A stretch of DNA of 8,145 nucleotides from Burkholderiales bacterium (lineage in GTDB: Bacteria; Pseudomonadota; Gammaproteobacteria; Burkholderiales; Burkholderiaceae_D). The DNA lies in NCBI GenBank assembly GCA_028868455.1, contig JAGWUK010000108.1, positions 1 through 8,145 of the forward strand, read 5' to 3'. Numbering within the stretch: position 1 is the stretch's first letter; every line of letters begins with the position of its first letter. Shown here one piece after another: positions 1 to 6,203 of the stretch. Made by a program: the position numbers and the translations under genes. The notes under the pieces are model-generated. The model saw only the letters and a list, made by a program, of their open reading frames with translations. It did no database searches and was not told where the DNA came from.

Positions 1-1542
1 GACGACCGTACAGATTTTCTCCACCATGTTATTGATGTCGATGGAATTTCTGGTTTCCTTGAGCAGCAAGACAAATTCATCGCCGCCGTAGCGGGCGACT
101 TCATCGGTGTCGCGGATGGCGGCGCGCAAGCGGGCGGCGATGATCACTAGGGTCTTGTCACCGGCATCGTGTCCATAGTTGTCGTTGATAAATTTAAAGC
201 GATCCAGATCGACGAACAATAAAGTAAAGCCTTCATTGTTATCCGGATTTTTCTGCGCTTGCGCTTGCAGGTGACTGATTTGCGAAAACAGTGATTCGCG
301 ATTGGCGATCTGGGTCAGCTTATCGAAACGCAGCTTGTTTTCCATCTCGGAGAAGGTTTGCGCCAGGATGCCGATTTCGTCAGTTCGCTGCACATCCAGC
401 TTTGGCATTGCTTCGCCATTACCGAATTTTTCTGCGGCGGCAGTCAACTTGCGAATGTCGCGCACGACACGCTCGACCAGCGTTAATCCTATCGTCAATG
501 CAAAAATAATGCAGGCTAACGCGATCACGACGCTTTGCAAAAAACCCTGATTGATGGCGTTCATAAAATCAGAACGCGGCACGGCGACGATCGTCTGCCA
601 GTTCAGTCCCTGCTTGTTACCCAGCGGAGAAATCGCCACGTCCACCGTGCCCATCGCGAGGTCCATTTCACGCGTGATGGTGCTGGCAGCCTCATTGATG
701 GATATTTTCTTGTAGGTGTCGCTGATCAGCGGCGTCTTCATGTCCACCGCGCGCATGCGCTCCGGCATGCCGTTGACTGTGCGTTCCGGTAATTCCTTGC
801 CGGATGTGGCGACGATGTAGCCATCGGCATCAACGATATAGGCAACGCTGTTTTTGCTGATTTCCAGTTTGCGTAAAAAGCCGGACAGCTCTTTCAGCGT
901 CACATCCGTGGCGACGACACCGACGAATTCATGGTTCTTGCCGAAAACCGATTTGGCCAGTGTGATGGTCGGAAAATGGAAAGAAAAATTATTGTAGATT
1001 TTTGACCAGACCGGTTTATCGGTTTCTTTGGCGGCCTTGTACCAGGGGCGCTGGCGCGGATCCAGCGTATCGGTACGCACCAGCTCGGAACGATCGCCGA
1101 CACCGGCCACCTTGAATACTTTGCGCTCGCTCCAGTCGGGCTCGCGCCACAGCAATTGCACGACATTTCTGGAAATTCGGTACACGCCAACGAAGCGCCC
1201 GTCCTTGCCGCCAAAATACACATAATTATTGACGTCCATAAATAAGCCGCTGGCGGCCCAGAATTTTTCTTCGAGCACGTGCATGTCGTCAGAAAATGCC
1301 TGTACTTTCGGAATCCGCGAAGGGCTGGGCGCAACGGATTCCAGGGCGGTCAGTGCACCATCCAGATGTTTTTCGGTCGCATGATTGATCCCGTGCGCCA
1401 TGTCGACCAGAATGCGCTGGGTCAGCGTAAACACCGCATCCGATCCGGCTTTCATGGAAACCCAGCCAATCGCAGCAGAAACACCGATCACCAGAGCGAT
1501 GATCGGAATGACGAGTTCCCGGCGTAAAGATGAGCGACGCAT
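1..1542 (-). CDS. Membrane diguanylate cyclase, dCache-HAMP-GGDEF (C-terminus outside window)
   Basis: I translated 514 codons from the ATG at 1542-1540 to the left edge without a stop. The product should make c-di-GMP from two GTP at the inner membrane under control of a periplasmic sensor. Order of parts: a first membrane segment at about residues 10-30; an extracytoplasmic region at about 31-335 with the double-Cache signature DPRQRPWYKAA; a second membrane segment at about 337-359; a HAMP linker to about 410; and a GGDEF domain from DKLTQIANR (about 412). The domain carries FVDLDRFKFINDNYGHDAGD and an intact GGDEF catalytic motif at 486-490. RDTD sits five residues before it, matching the inhibitory RxxD I-site, so product inhibition is likely. 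The ATG has only a weak ribosome site (GAACAG); an in-frame TGA lies about 20 codons upstream, and a TTG eight codons upstream is a less likely start. The window ends inside the GGDEF domain, so a following EAL domain cannot be excluded. The ligand is unknown. Confidence 0.95.
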   Translation of the reverse strand, partial: MRRSSLRRELVIPIIALVIGVSAAIGWVSMKAGSDAVFTLTQRILVDMAHGINHATEKHLDGALTALESVAPSPSRIPKVQAFSDDMHVLEEKFWAASGLFMDVNNYVYFGGKDGRFVGVYRISRNVVQLLWREPDWSERKVFKVAGVGDRSELVRTDTLDPRQRPWYKAAKETDKPVWSKIYNNFSFHFPTITLAKSVFGKNHEFVGVVATDVTLKELSGFLRKLEISKNSVAYIVDADGYIVATSGKELPERTVNGMPERMRAVDMKTPLISDTYKKISINEAASTITREMDLAMGTVDVAISPLGNKQGLNWQTIVAVPRSDFMNAINQGFLQSVVIALACIIFALTIGLTLVERVVRDIRKLTAAAEKFGNGEAMPKLDVQRTDEIGILAQTFSEMENKLRFDKLTQIANRESLFSQISHLQAQAQKNPDNNEGFTLLFVDLDRFKFINDNYGHDAGDKTLVIIAARLRAAIRDTDEVARYGGDEFVLLLKETRNSIDINNMVEKICTVV

Positions 1543-2111
1543 ATTCTGTTCAGATTGCTGATTCAATGGTGTAAAAATTAATCACAGGACACTCAGAGGA
1601 CTGACGCAATACCACGCCGCTGCGTTTTGGTGTCTGGTCGACGGATATGTACGATCGTCACCGTGCCGGTTGGCGCCATTTTGCGTCTGTCCTGTCTCTG
1701 ACAAGAGGTATCGATAAGTCCAATTCATTGCTTACAAAACTGTCGTTGCTGCTCCAGTATAACCCGCTGCCCGTCGCAAAATTGCGCGCTGCAATAGGAA
1801 ATTACCAACAACTAAGCGCCCGGGCGTTGCTGGCGCGATATCACAAACCGTCTATTGCGTTAAACATTGTTAAAACCACCATCACGTTTTACCAAACAAA
1901 GATAAAGTCGCTATCGTGAGCTATAGGGGACTTACTTTTAATGTTGTTGCTGAAAACCACCCCATCCGCGTTGCGGCGACTGTTCAAGCCACTGCCCTGT
2001 CTTCGCTGACGCCCTGCCCGGACAATGATTTGTTCGATCTGATACAAACCACTTCCATTGTGGCGCACTGAATTTAATAAAAGTAATTTTCTTAAAAGCA
2101 ACAAGCATACT
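1543..2111. other. Divergent intergenic region, no convincing gene
   Basis: These 569 bases separate the divergent cyclase and TPR genes and must hold both promoters. Reading both strands, I find no ORF with convincing composition. A 90-codon frame at 1647-1919 (+) has no recognisable family, and a 22-codon frame at 1941-2009 (+) is preceded by AGGGGA at 1925-1930 but is probably chance. A weak promoter candidate for the minus-strand cyclase is TTGCGT (1609-1604) and TGTGAT (1586-1581) with a 17-nt spacer. CGCCCGGGCG at 1817-1826 is a perfect 10-base palindrome of unknown meaning. The last 50 bases before the TPR gene are AT-rich, but I cannot place a clear promoter there. Confidence 0.5.
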
Positions 2112-3257
2112 ATGGACTTATTCGCCACCGATAGTGAGATTCTGCAGTTAAGGCTGCAATTGCCAGCTTTGGTGGCGGCAGAACAACTGCAAACCAAACT
2201 GGCGATTGCCTGGCATATCCGTCAGCGCGATACGCATGGCGCACTGGCGCTCTGTCAGGAAATTGAAGCACCGGCACTCTGGAGCAGCCTGTCTCGCTGG
2301 GAACAGACGCTTTGTTATTTTCGCCTGCAATTAATACGCGGGGAAGCCAAATGGCTAGAGGCTGACCTCGAAGCGGCCACTGCCATTGTCGGTGCATTGC
2401 TACGCCACCCCGATATTGATGCCGACGGCGCCATACTCAGCGATACGCACCGCTTAATGGCACTCATCCTGTCGGATCAGGGCCGGCATGTGGAATGCGA
2501 TATACAACTGGCGATCGCAATTGACGAAGCCAGTAAAGCCGAAGATTTCCTGCGCGCCAAGTACACGGCCGTGGCACTGGCCAGGATTGCCGTGTTGCGC
2601 GACAGCCGTGTTGCCCGCGCCTATTTTGACCGGCATATCGATTTGCGCCGCGAACCTGTGGCGGCCAACACCGGGTTGAGCGCCGTGGTCTACGATTTTT
2701 TGGGTATCTACGCGGGTTTATCCAATCGCTATGAAGAGTCACGCCGGGATTTGGGCCTGGCGTTTGAAGCCTCTTTGCAAACCGGACAAATCCGGCGCGC
2801 CATACTGGTTGCCGCCAATATCGGCTATACGTTTAACAATATGGACGACTACCCGAACGCCCTGCTCTGGCTGCAAAAATCGCTGGCGCTCGCCAGAGCG
2901 ACAGGCTGGGCACCAAGCATCGGTAATTGCCTGATGCAAATCGGCGAAATTCTCAGAAAAATGGGTTCACTTGCTGCTGCCAGAGAAACGCTGGAAGATG
3001 CCATGCAAGTACTGGCCCCGCTGACCGGTTCACGCAATTACGCGCTGGTCGTCAGTTGTCTGGCTGATGTCGCAATGGATACAAAGGATTATGCGCTGGC
3101 ATTGGGTTTCTTCCGCCAGTTAGCTAATTTGCCCGGCGCACAAGAGCAATCGGATTTGCAGGCACTTGCCGCCAATGGTGAAGCGCAGGCCCTGGCGCAC
3201 ATGTCGCACACTGAAACGATACAAGTAGCGGACGCCACCAGCAGCATCCATCACTGA
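2112..3257 (+). CDS. TPR-like helical repeat protein without output domain
   Basis: The predicted protein has 381 residues, is all-helical and has no signal peptide or membrane segment, so it is probably cytoplasmic. TPR-like units are visible at about 192-227 (Y-x-F-L-G-I-Y-x-G-L pattern), 231-265 (ANIGYTFNNMDDYPNALLWL), 272-304 (GEILRKMGSLAAARETLEDA) and 310-343 (LADVAMDTKDYALALGFF). The N-terminus (AWHIRQRDTHGALALCQE) resembles, from memory, the TPR half of beta-proteobacterial TPR-GGDEF proteins. Here the frame stops after the repeats and no GGDEF remnant follows, so this is either a stand-alone protein-interaction module or the sensor half of a lost fusion. I chose the ATG at 2112; a TTG at 2058 is also open, but neither has a good ribosome site. 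It is divergent from the diguanylate cyclase, which hints at, but does not show, a shared signalling role. No enzymatic function can be assigned. Confidence 0.85.
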   Translation: MDLFATDSEILQLRLQLPALVAAEQLQTKLAIAWHIRQRDTHGALALCQEIEAPALWSSLSRWEQTLCYFRLQLIRGEAKWLEADLEAATAIVGALLRHPDIDADGAILSDTHRLMALILSDQGRHVECDIQLAIAIDEASKAEDFLRAKYTAVALARIAVLRDSRVARAYFDRHIDLRREPVAANTGLSAVVYDFLGIYAGLSNRYEESRRDLGLAFEASLQTGQIRRAILVAANIGYTFNNMDDYPNALLWLQKSLALARATGWAPSIGNCLMQIGEILRKMGSLAAARETLEDAMQVLAPLTGSRNYALVVSCLADVAMDTKDYALALGFFRQLANLPGAQEQSDLQALAANGEAQALAHMSHTETIQVADATSSIHH

Positions 3258-3301
3258 AATGCTGCTGCGTGGCATTGATTGAAGTGGCGACAAAAAGCCA
3301 C
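3234..3301 (+). terminator. Strong hairpin plus competing second hairpin at the 3' end of the TPR gene
   Basis: The left arm GCCACCAGCAGCAT (3234-3247) pairs with ATGCTGCTG (3259-3267) and GTGGC (3269-3273). This gives a 14-bp stem with one bulged C (3268) and an 11-base loop that contains the TGA stop. A second pairing follows: GTGGC 3284-3288 with GCCAC 3297-3301. The earlier GCGTGGC (3267-3273) can also pair perfectly with GCCACGC (3297-3303), so two folds compete. There is no T-run after either stem, so this is not a classical intrinsic terminator. It more likely acts as an mRNA 3'-end stabiliser or a Rho-assisted terminator separating the TPR gene from the next operon. Confidence 0.5.
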
Positions 3302-3305
3302 GCGC

Positions 3306-3336
3306 TTGCGCATTTTCCACCTAAGCGCAATACAAT
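3306..3336 (+). promoter_or_regulatory. Candidate promoter with inverted repeat for the DUF3034-globin operon
   Basis: TTGCGC (3306-3311) could be a -35 element and TACAAT (3331-3336) a -10 element matching five of six consensus bases. The 19-nt spacer is longer than ideal. TTGCGC and GCGCAA (3325-3330) form an exact inverted repeat with a 13-base centre lying across the promoter, as an operator would. It lies 59 bases upstream of the DUF3034 start. No known regulator consensus was recognised. Confidence 0.35.
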
Positions 3337-3379
3337 CATTGCGGAGCCTGGTTGACGGCTGATGCGTGCAATTTTCAAC

Positions 3380-3386
3380 GGGGGAG
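3380..3386 (+). promoter_or_regulatory. Ribosome binding site that sets the DUF3034 start
   Basis: GGGGGAG lies 8 nt before the ATG at 3395 but only 2 nt before the in-frame ATG at 3389, and it is downstream of the one at 3362. This selects 3395, which also puts the signal peptide at the very N-terminus. Confidence 0.7.
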
Positions 3387-3394
3387 CAATGCAC

Positions 3395-4288
3395 ATGAAA
3401 ATTCTGATACGGCTAATGGCAGCTGTGGCGTTCTTGTCGCCGCTGGCTGCCTTGTCGCAAGGATTAGCCATGCCCGACCAAGGCAAATTACTGGCCACCG
3501 GCGGTGTCAGCCAGCTTGAAGGTGCGGGCGGCGGCGGACTAACGCCGTGGGCGCTGATTACAGGTTATGGCAGCGAAGACAGCTATGGGTTCAATGCGCA
3601 TCTGACACAGGTAAGCACGCAGGATTACCGCCTGAAAACCTACGGCGTCGCCGTCGGTTTTGCCGACCGGCTGGAACTGTCGCTGGCCCGTCAGGAATTC
3701 AGCGGTAGCAAGCCACCTTTAAATCAACTCGGATTGCAGCAAGATATCGTCGGCATCAAGCTCAAACTTTCCGGCGACATCATTGCCGACCAGGACAACT
3801 GGAAACCGCAGGTCGCAGTTGGTGCCATGCTGAAACGCACGGCAGACGTGCAAGGACTGGGCGCACTCGGTGTGACCAGTGTGCGGCAGCTGGGCGCCAA
3901 AGACACCAGCGGTGTGGACTACTATGCCTCGGCGACCAAACTCTTTCTGGCGCAAAGCCTGCTGGTGAACGGCACTCTGCGTTTGAGCAAGGCCAATCAA
4001 ATGGGATTGCTTGGATTTGGCGGCGACAAATCCCATCGCTATGAGCTCTTGCCTGAGGCCTCGCTGGCGTATCTGATCAATCGCAAGCTGGTCGCCGGTG
4101 TGGAATATCGCAGCAAACCCAATCATCTCGCGGTGGACAATGAAAAGGCTTACTACGATGCCTTCCTCGCATGGTTTCCGAATAAGCAGATCTCGCTGAC
4201 GCTGGCCTATGCGCGACTCGGCGACATCACGGTGTTCAATCCTACGAATCAGCGCGGCTGGTACCTGTCCGTGCAGATCGGTCAATAA
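3395..4288 (+). CDS. DUF3034 family envelope protein
   Basis: The protein has 297 residues. It starts with a signal peptide (MKILIRLMAAVAFLSPLAALSQG, cleavage near residue 21), so it is exported. I recognise the DUF3034 family from its ordered signatures: GKLLATGGVSQLEGAGGGGL near the mature N-terminus, then the segments around YGVAVGFADRLELSLARQ, QDIVGIKLKLSGD, GAKDTSGVDYYASATKL, VNGTLRLSKANQMGLLGFGG and the end SLTLAYARLGDI. Alternating hydrophobic strands and the aromatic/glycine-rich C-terminus suggest a beta-rich outer-membrane or periplasmic protein, possibly a barrel; this is inference. The family's function is not established. The next gene, an exported truncated globin, starts 7 nt downstream, a pairing I recall from other beta-proteobacteria, so the two probably act together. 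The length fits the family and nothing appears broken. Confidence 0.88.
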   Translation: MKILIRLMAAVAFLSPLAALSQGLAMPDQGKLLATGGVSQLEGAGGGGLTPWALITGYGSEDSYGFNAHLTQVSTQDYRLKTYGVAVGFADRLELSLARQEFSGSKPPLNQLGLQQDIVGIKLKLSGDIIADQDNWKPQVAVGAMLKRTADVQGLGALGVTSVRQLGAKDTSGVDYYASATKLFLAQSLLVNGTLRLSKANQMGLLGFGGDKSHRYELLPEASLAYLINRKLVAGVEYRSKPNHLAVDNEKAYYDAFLAWFPNKQISLTLAYARLGDITVFNPTNQRGWYLSVQIGQ

Positions 4289-4295
4289 GGCAGAC

Positions 4296-4751
4296 ATGAT
4301 GCTGAATTTACTCCGGCCCAACACATGGCGCACAGGCCTATTTTGCCTGATGCTGCCTTTGCTCGCGACAGGCAGCGTGCAGGCGCAAAGCCCCACCCTG
4401 TTTCAGCAACTGGGACAAGAGCAGGGCATCAGCCTGGTCGTCGATGAGCTACTGCGCCTGGCACTGCAAGATCAACGTATCAGCGCGACGTTTAAAGACA
4501 GCAACATGCGCCGTCTTGCCAAATTGCTCAAGGAACAAATCTGTGTGGTCAGCGATGGCCCCTGCAATTACACGGGCGACGACATGAAAGTCGTGCACGA
4601 AAGCATGGGCATCAGCAGCGCACAGTTCAATGCGCTGGCGGAGGATTTGCAAATCGCGATGGACAAATTCAATGTCCCGTCGACGACGCAAAATCGTTTG
4701 ATTGCCCGATTGGCGCCAATGAAAAGAGATATCGTCCGCGCCAAAAAATAA
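4296..4751 (+). CDS. Exported group-1 truncated haemoglobin-like protein
   Basis: The precursor has 151 residues with a signal peptide ending near AQA-Q (about residue 30), which is unusual for a globin and places it in the periplasm. The body matches the group-1 truncated haemoglobin pattern: FQQLGQEQGI (helix A/B), a Phe at 66 in the CD1 position, GPCNYTG followed by MKVVHESMGI, whose His101 should be the proximal haem ligand, and the C-terminal helix FNALAEDLQIAMDKFNVP. In a gapless comparison with the remembered M. tuberculosis GlbN sequence, the B10 Tyr is Leu53 and the E11 Gln is about Leu78, so the distal pocket lacks the usual polar residues. Cys83 and Cys90 could form a disulphide. 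AAGG (4287-4290) serves ATG 4296, or equally ATG 4299. Translation is probably coupled to the DUF3034 gene. Haem binding is likely; the ligand and reaction (O2, NO or other) are unknown. Confidence 0.87.
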   Translation: MMLNLLRPNTWRTGLFCLMLPLLATGSVQAQSPTLFQQLGQEQGISLVVDELLRLALQDQRISATFKDSNMRRLAKLLKEQICVVSDGPCNYTGDDMKVVHESMGISSAQFNALAEDLQIAMDKFNVPSTTQNRLIARLAPMKRDIVRAKK

Positions 4752-5702
4752 CTACCTGGCCATTGCTGAAGTGCTGCTCGTGCCGTGTGTGGCCAGTTCT
4801 GCCAGCCAGGCATTGAAATCGGCATCCATGCTGGTGCCCCAGGTTTTCACCAGAGCCTGATAGCGCGGGTAGTCGCCGTTACGCGTGAAGCGCAGCATCT
4901 GTTCGACTTTACTGCGCTGTTTTTCCATCATGTAGCGCACCGCCAGATAACCCCAGGTATAGATGCGCGCGACGCCGTTATTCGATTCGTAACCAGTATC
5001 GAACAAAGCGCTGAGCGCATATTTTGGCTGCGCTGCGGCCGCCACGGCCGGCGGATTATCCGCGCCTTTGGACAAATATTCAGCCACGCCTTCGGTCCAC
5101 CAGACCAGATACGGTGCCAGCGGAGCCGGGCGCGGACAATTTTCCGGCGGTGAATGCGAGTCATGCAAGCCCGCACAAAAATCACCATACAGATTAAAGC
5201 GGCCATCCAGATAATGTACATATTCGTGCGCCAGATTATGGATGCTGCCGTCCGGCTTTTGATTCGCCACAAATTCGGCCTGATTGCCAGCCAGATCCGG
5301 CAAACCTTCCAGATACATGCCGCCATTGTCGGTGGGCATATCGAAATGCGCCGTCGCATAGCGTTTGAAATCGGCATGCGTGGCATAGATATTGGCGCGC
5401 AAACTGGTATTACCGTCGTGCGCGACAGGATGCCCCAGTGTGCCGAAGGTCTGGTGAAAGCGCTGTTCGATCTGGCTCAGCATCTGGCATGTCTGCTGCT
5501 CCTGCTGCGCCGTCAGCGCTTGCGAACGCAGCGTCAGTGTGGCGCTACACGCATGCACATGCGTCAACACCTGTTCGACCGAGACGAGCTGTTCAATTTG
5601 TTCTTGTTTTTTCTCCTGTGCCAGATTTGACGCTCCTGCCGCACTGCTGCTCCCGCTGAACACGGCGAATGCTACCGCCAAGGTCATCCAATTTTTTTTC
5701 AC
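4752..5702 (-). CDS. Secreted M9-type (collagenase-like) zinc metallopeptidase, short form
   Basis: The protein has 316 residues and begins with a signal peptide (hydrophobic stretch at about 7-24). The catalytic signature HEYVHYLDGRFNLYGDF starts with HEXXH at 159-163, giving two zinc ligands and the catalytic Glu160. WWTEGVAEYL places the third ligand at Glu204. This is the M9 microbial-collagenase arrangement, supported by NGGMYLEG and QAEFVANQ ahead of the motif. The spacing from His163 to Glu204 is longer than in clostridial collagenases as I recall them and includes a Cys-flanked insertion (Cys176, Cys189). A second Cys pair is at 52 and 72. Typical M9 enzymes are far longer; the N-terminal activator domain and C-terminal collagen-binding repeats are absent, so activity on native collagen is doubtful. 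The start is GTG at 5702-5700, chosen from its ribosome site. It ends against the globin stop with no spacer. Confidence 0.87.
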   Translation of the reverse strand: MKKNWMTLAVAFAVFSGSSSAAGASNLAQEKKQEQIEQLVSVEQVLTHVHACSATLTLRSQALTAQQEQQTCQMLSQIEQRFHQTFGTLGHPVAHDGNTSLRANIYATHADFKRYATAHFDMPTDNGGMYLEGLPDLAGNQAEFVANQKPDGSIHNLAHEYVHYLDGRFNLYGDFCAGLHDSHSPPENCPRPAPLAPYLVWWTEGVAEYLSKGADNPPAVAAAAQPKYALSALFDTGYESNNGVARIYTWGYLAVRYMMEKQRSKVEQMLRFTRNGDYPRYQALVKTWGTSMDADFNAWLAELATHGTSSTSAMAR

Positions 5703-5707
5703 ATTTG

Positions 5708-5713
5708 TCTCCT
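5708..5713 (-). promoter_or_regulatory. Ribosome binding site fixing a GTG start for the M9 peptidase
   Basis: On the minus strand AGGAGA is followed by five bases and then GTG (5702-5700), which opens the frame MKKNWMTL with an immediate signal peptide. An ATG at 5704-5702 overlaps it but is out of frame and hits a stop at once. The GTG is therefore the start. Confidence 0.8.
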
Positions 5714-5754
5714 GTAAAAACCTACGTCAAAGCTTTTTTATTGATGTGCACCGA

Positions 5755-5892
5755 TCAGTTACAGCCTGCGCACGGATTACCGGCGCTGAAAATACGCGCT
5801 CTGCAATCGCCTTCCATTTTGTAATTTCCGCCTTCGCGGCATGCTTGAAAAGCTTCTTTTTCAACGACATCGGTCGTGCGCCGCAGCGTCAT
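5755..5892 (-). CDS. Candidate small four-cysteine protein upstream of the peptidase
   Basis: This 45-codon frame starts at ATG 5892-5890 and ends at TGA 5757-5755. It has no family I recognise. The product has cysteines at 18, 30, 41 and 44 (C-x11-C-x10-C-x2-C) and ends in AGNPCAGCN, a pattern that could bind a metal or form disulphides; there is no signal peptide. Codon choice (GAA, AAA, GGC, CGC, TGC) resembles the neighbouring genes. Its ATG overlaps the stop of a preceding 18-codon frame as TAATG, suggesting coupled translation, since it has no good ribosome site of its own. It lies 52 nt upstream of the M9 peptidase on the same strand and could be co-transcribed. A competing 47-codon frame in the same stretch (start ATG 5872-5870, lysine-rich) uses rarer codons (CTT, ATA, GTA) and is less likely. 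Confidence 0.4.
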   Translation of the reverse strand: MTLRRTTDVVEKEAFQACREGGNYKMEGDCRARIFSAGNPCAGCN

Positions 5893-5948
5893 TAACTAGC
5901 CGAATTCCATGTTCTCTGCAGCGCCAGATAGTCGCCGATCCGGCGCAT
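5892..5948 (-). CDS. Candidate 18-residue leader peptide, TAATG-coupled
   Basis: ATG 5948-5946 opens MRRIGDYLALQRTWNSAS and ends with TAA at 5894-5892, sharing its final A with the ATG of the next small frame. AGGCGAG lies 9 nt upstream of the start and is a possible ribosome site; an in-frame TAA lies further upstream in the AT-rich patch. The peptide is basic and amphipathic, not regulatory in any way I can recognise (no run of one amino acid, as in attenuators). It may be the first cistron of the peptidase transcript, or the remnant of a longer gene. A frame this short is weak evidence by itself; the stop-start overlap is the main support. Confidence 0.27.
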   Translation of the reverse strand: MRRIGDYLALQRTWNSAS

Positions 5949-5965
5949 CTTGCCAAGCTCGCCTG

Positions 5966-6024
5966 TTGTAAATATGTTGAAAATATATTCTTAATATATC
6001 TGAAGTATATTTAAATTGCTACAT
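5966..6024. promoter_or_regulatory. AT-rich patch in the divergent control region
   Basis: Nearly all A/T over about 60 bases in otherwise GC-richer DNA, with repeated TATATT/AATATAT units (for example AATATATT at 5982-5989 and TATATT at 6006-6011). It sits between the minus-strand small ORFs and peptidase and the plus-strand receptor, where both promoters must lie. TTGAAA (5977-5982) and TATACT on the minus strand (6009-6004) look like promoter hexamers, but I could not pair either with a properly spaced partner. Binding by a nucleoid protein or an AT-preferring regulator is possible. Confidence 0.4.
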
Positions 6025-6090
6025 TAGAGCCCCGGCGATGCGGGAATTCAGGCATTTCCGGGAAGGCTTGCAGCAAGAAACAGGAGACCC

Positions 6091-6112
6091 GCTGCGCTGG
6101 CGCAGCCGTTTT
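6091..6112 (+). terminator. GC hairpin followed by TTTT in the receptor leader
   Basis: GCTGCG (6091-6096) and CGCAGC (6101-6106) form a perfect 6-bp stem with a CTGG tetraloop, followed after CG by TTTT (6109-6112). This is the layout of a weak intrinsic terminator, about 100 bases before the receptor start. If transcription starts in the AT-rich patch, it would lie in the 5' leader and could act as an attenuator. The T-run is short, so real termination is uncertain. Confidence 0.3.
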
Positions 6113-6177
6113 AGCCGTAGCACGGGCGATGACCCGGCGCGCTGAGATCCGGCGGCATCGGACAAGGCGGAAGAAAA

Positions 6178-6203
6178 GAGGGACTGCCCTCAACAATAAG
6201 GAG
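6178..6203 (+). promoter_or_regulatory. Small hairpin and strong ribosome site before the TTG start
   Basis: GAGGG (6178-6182) and CCCTC (6187-6191) form a stem with an ACTG loop ending 6 nt before AAGGAG (6198-6203). AAGGAG is a near-perfect ribosome site lying 6 nt before TTG 6210. The next in-frame ATG (6228) is 24 nt from it, too far for that site to serve, so the site decides for TTG. Confidence 0.6.

Noticed and set aside
1604..1628. ACGCA/TGCGT stem followed by TTTT as a terminator
   Set aside because: The stem is only 5 bp with a 12-base loop, and no plus-strand gene ends upstream.
1647..1919. 90-codon plus-strand ORF in the cyclase-TPR intergenic region
   Set aside because: No ribosome site, no domain and unremarkable composition; it lies where promoters must be.
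1889..2197. 102-codon minus-strand ORF overlapping the TPR start
   Set aside because: Antisense to the TPR N-terminus, Leu/Ser/Arg-biased and without ribosome site or family.
3719..4396. 225-codon minus-strand ORF opposite the DUF3034 gene
   Set aside because: It lies antisense to a clear DUF3034 frame with a signal peptide, matches no family, and is explained by the codon bias of the real gene.
4785..5630. Plus-strand ORFs of 122 and 158 codons opposite the peptidase
   Set aside because: They mirror the M9 peptidase frame, which has intact HEXXH and downstream Glu motifs and a strong ribosome site.
5845..5864. TTGAAAA/TTTTCAA inverted repeat as a terminator
   Set aside because: The stem is AT-only and 7 bp long, lies within the candidate small ORF and has no GC-rich core.
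6025..6110. Cobalamin riboswitch upstream of the TonB-dependent receptor
   Set aside because: GGGAA and CAGGAGACC are present, but the central conserved core (GGTG-AATCC and the GCAACTG-type box) is not found between them in the right order. Kept only as a leader worth scanning.
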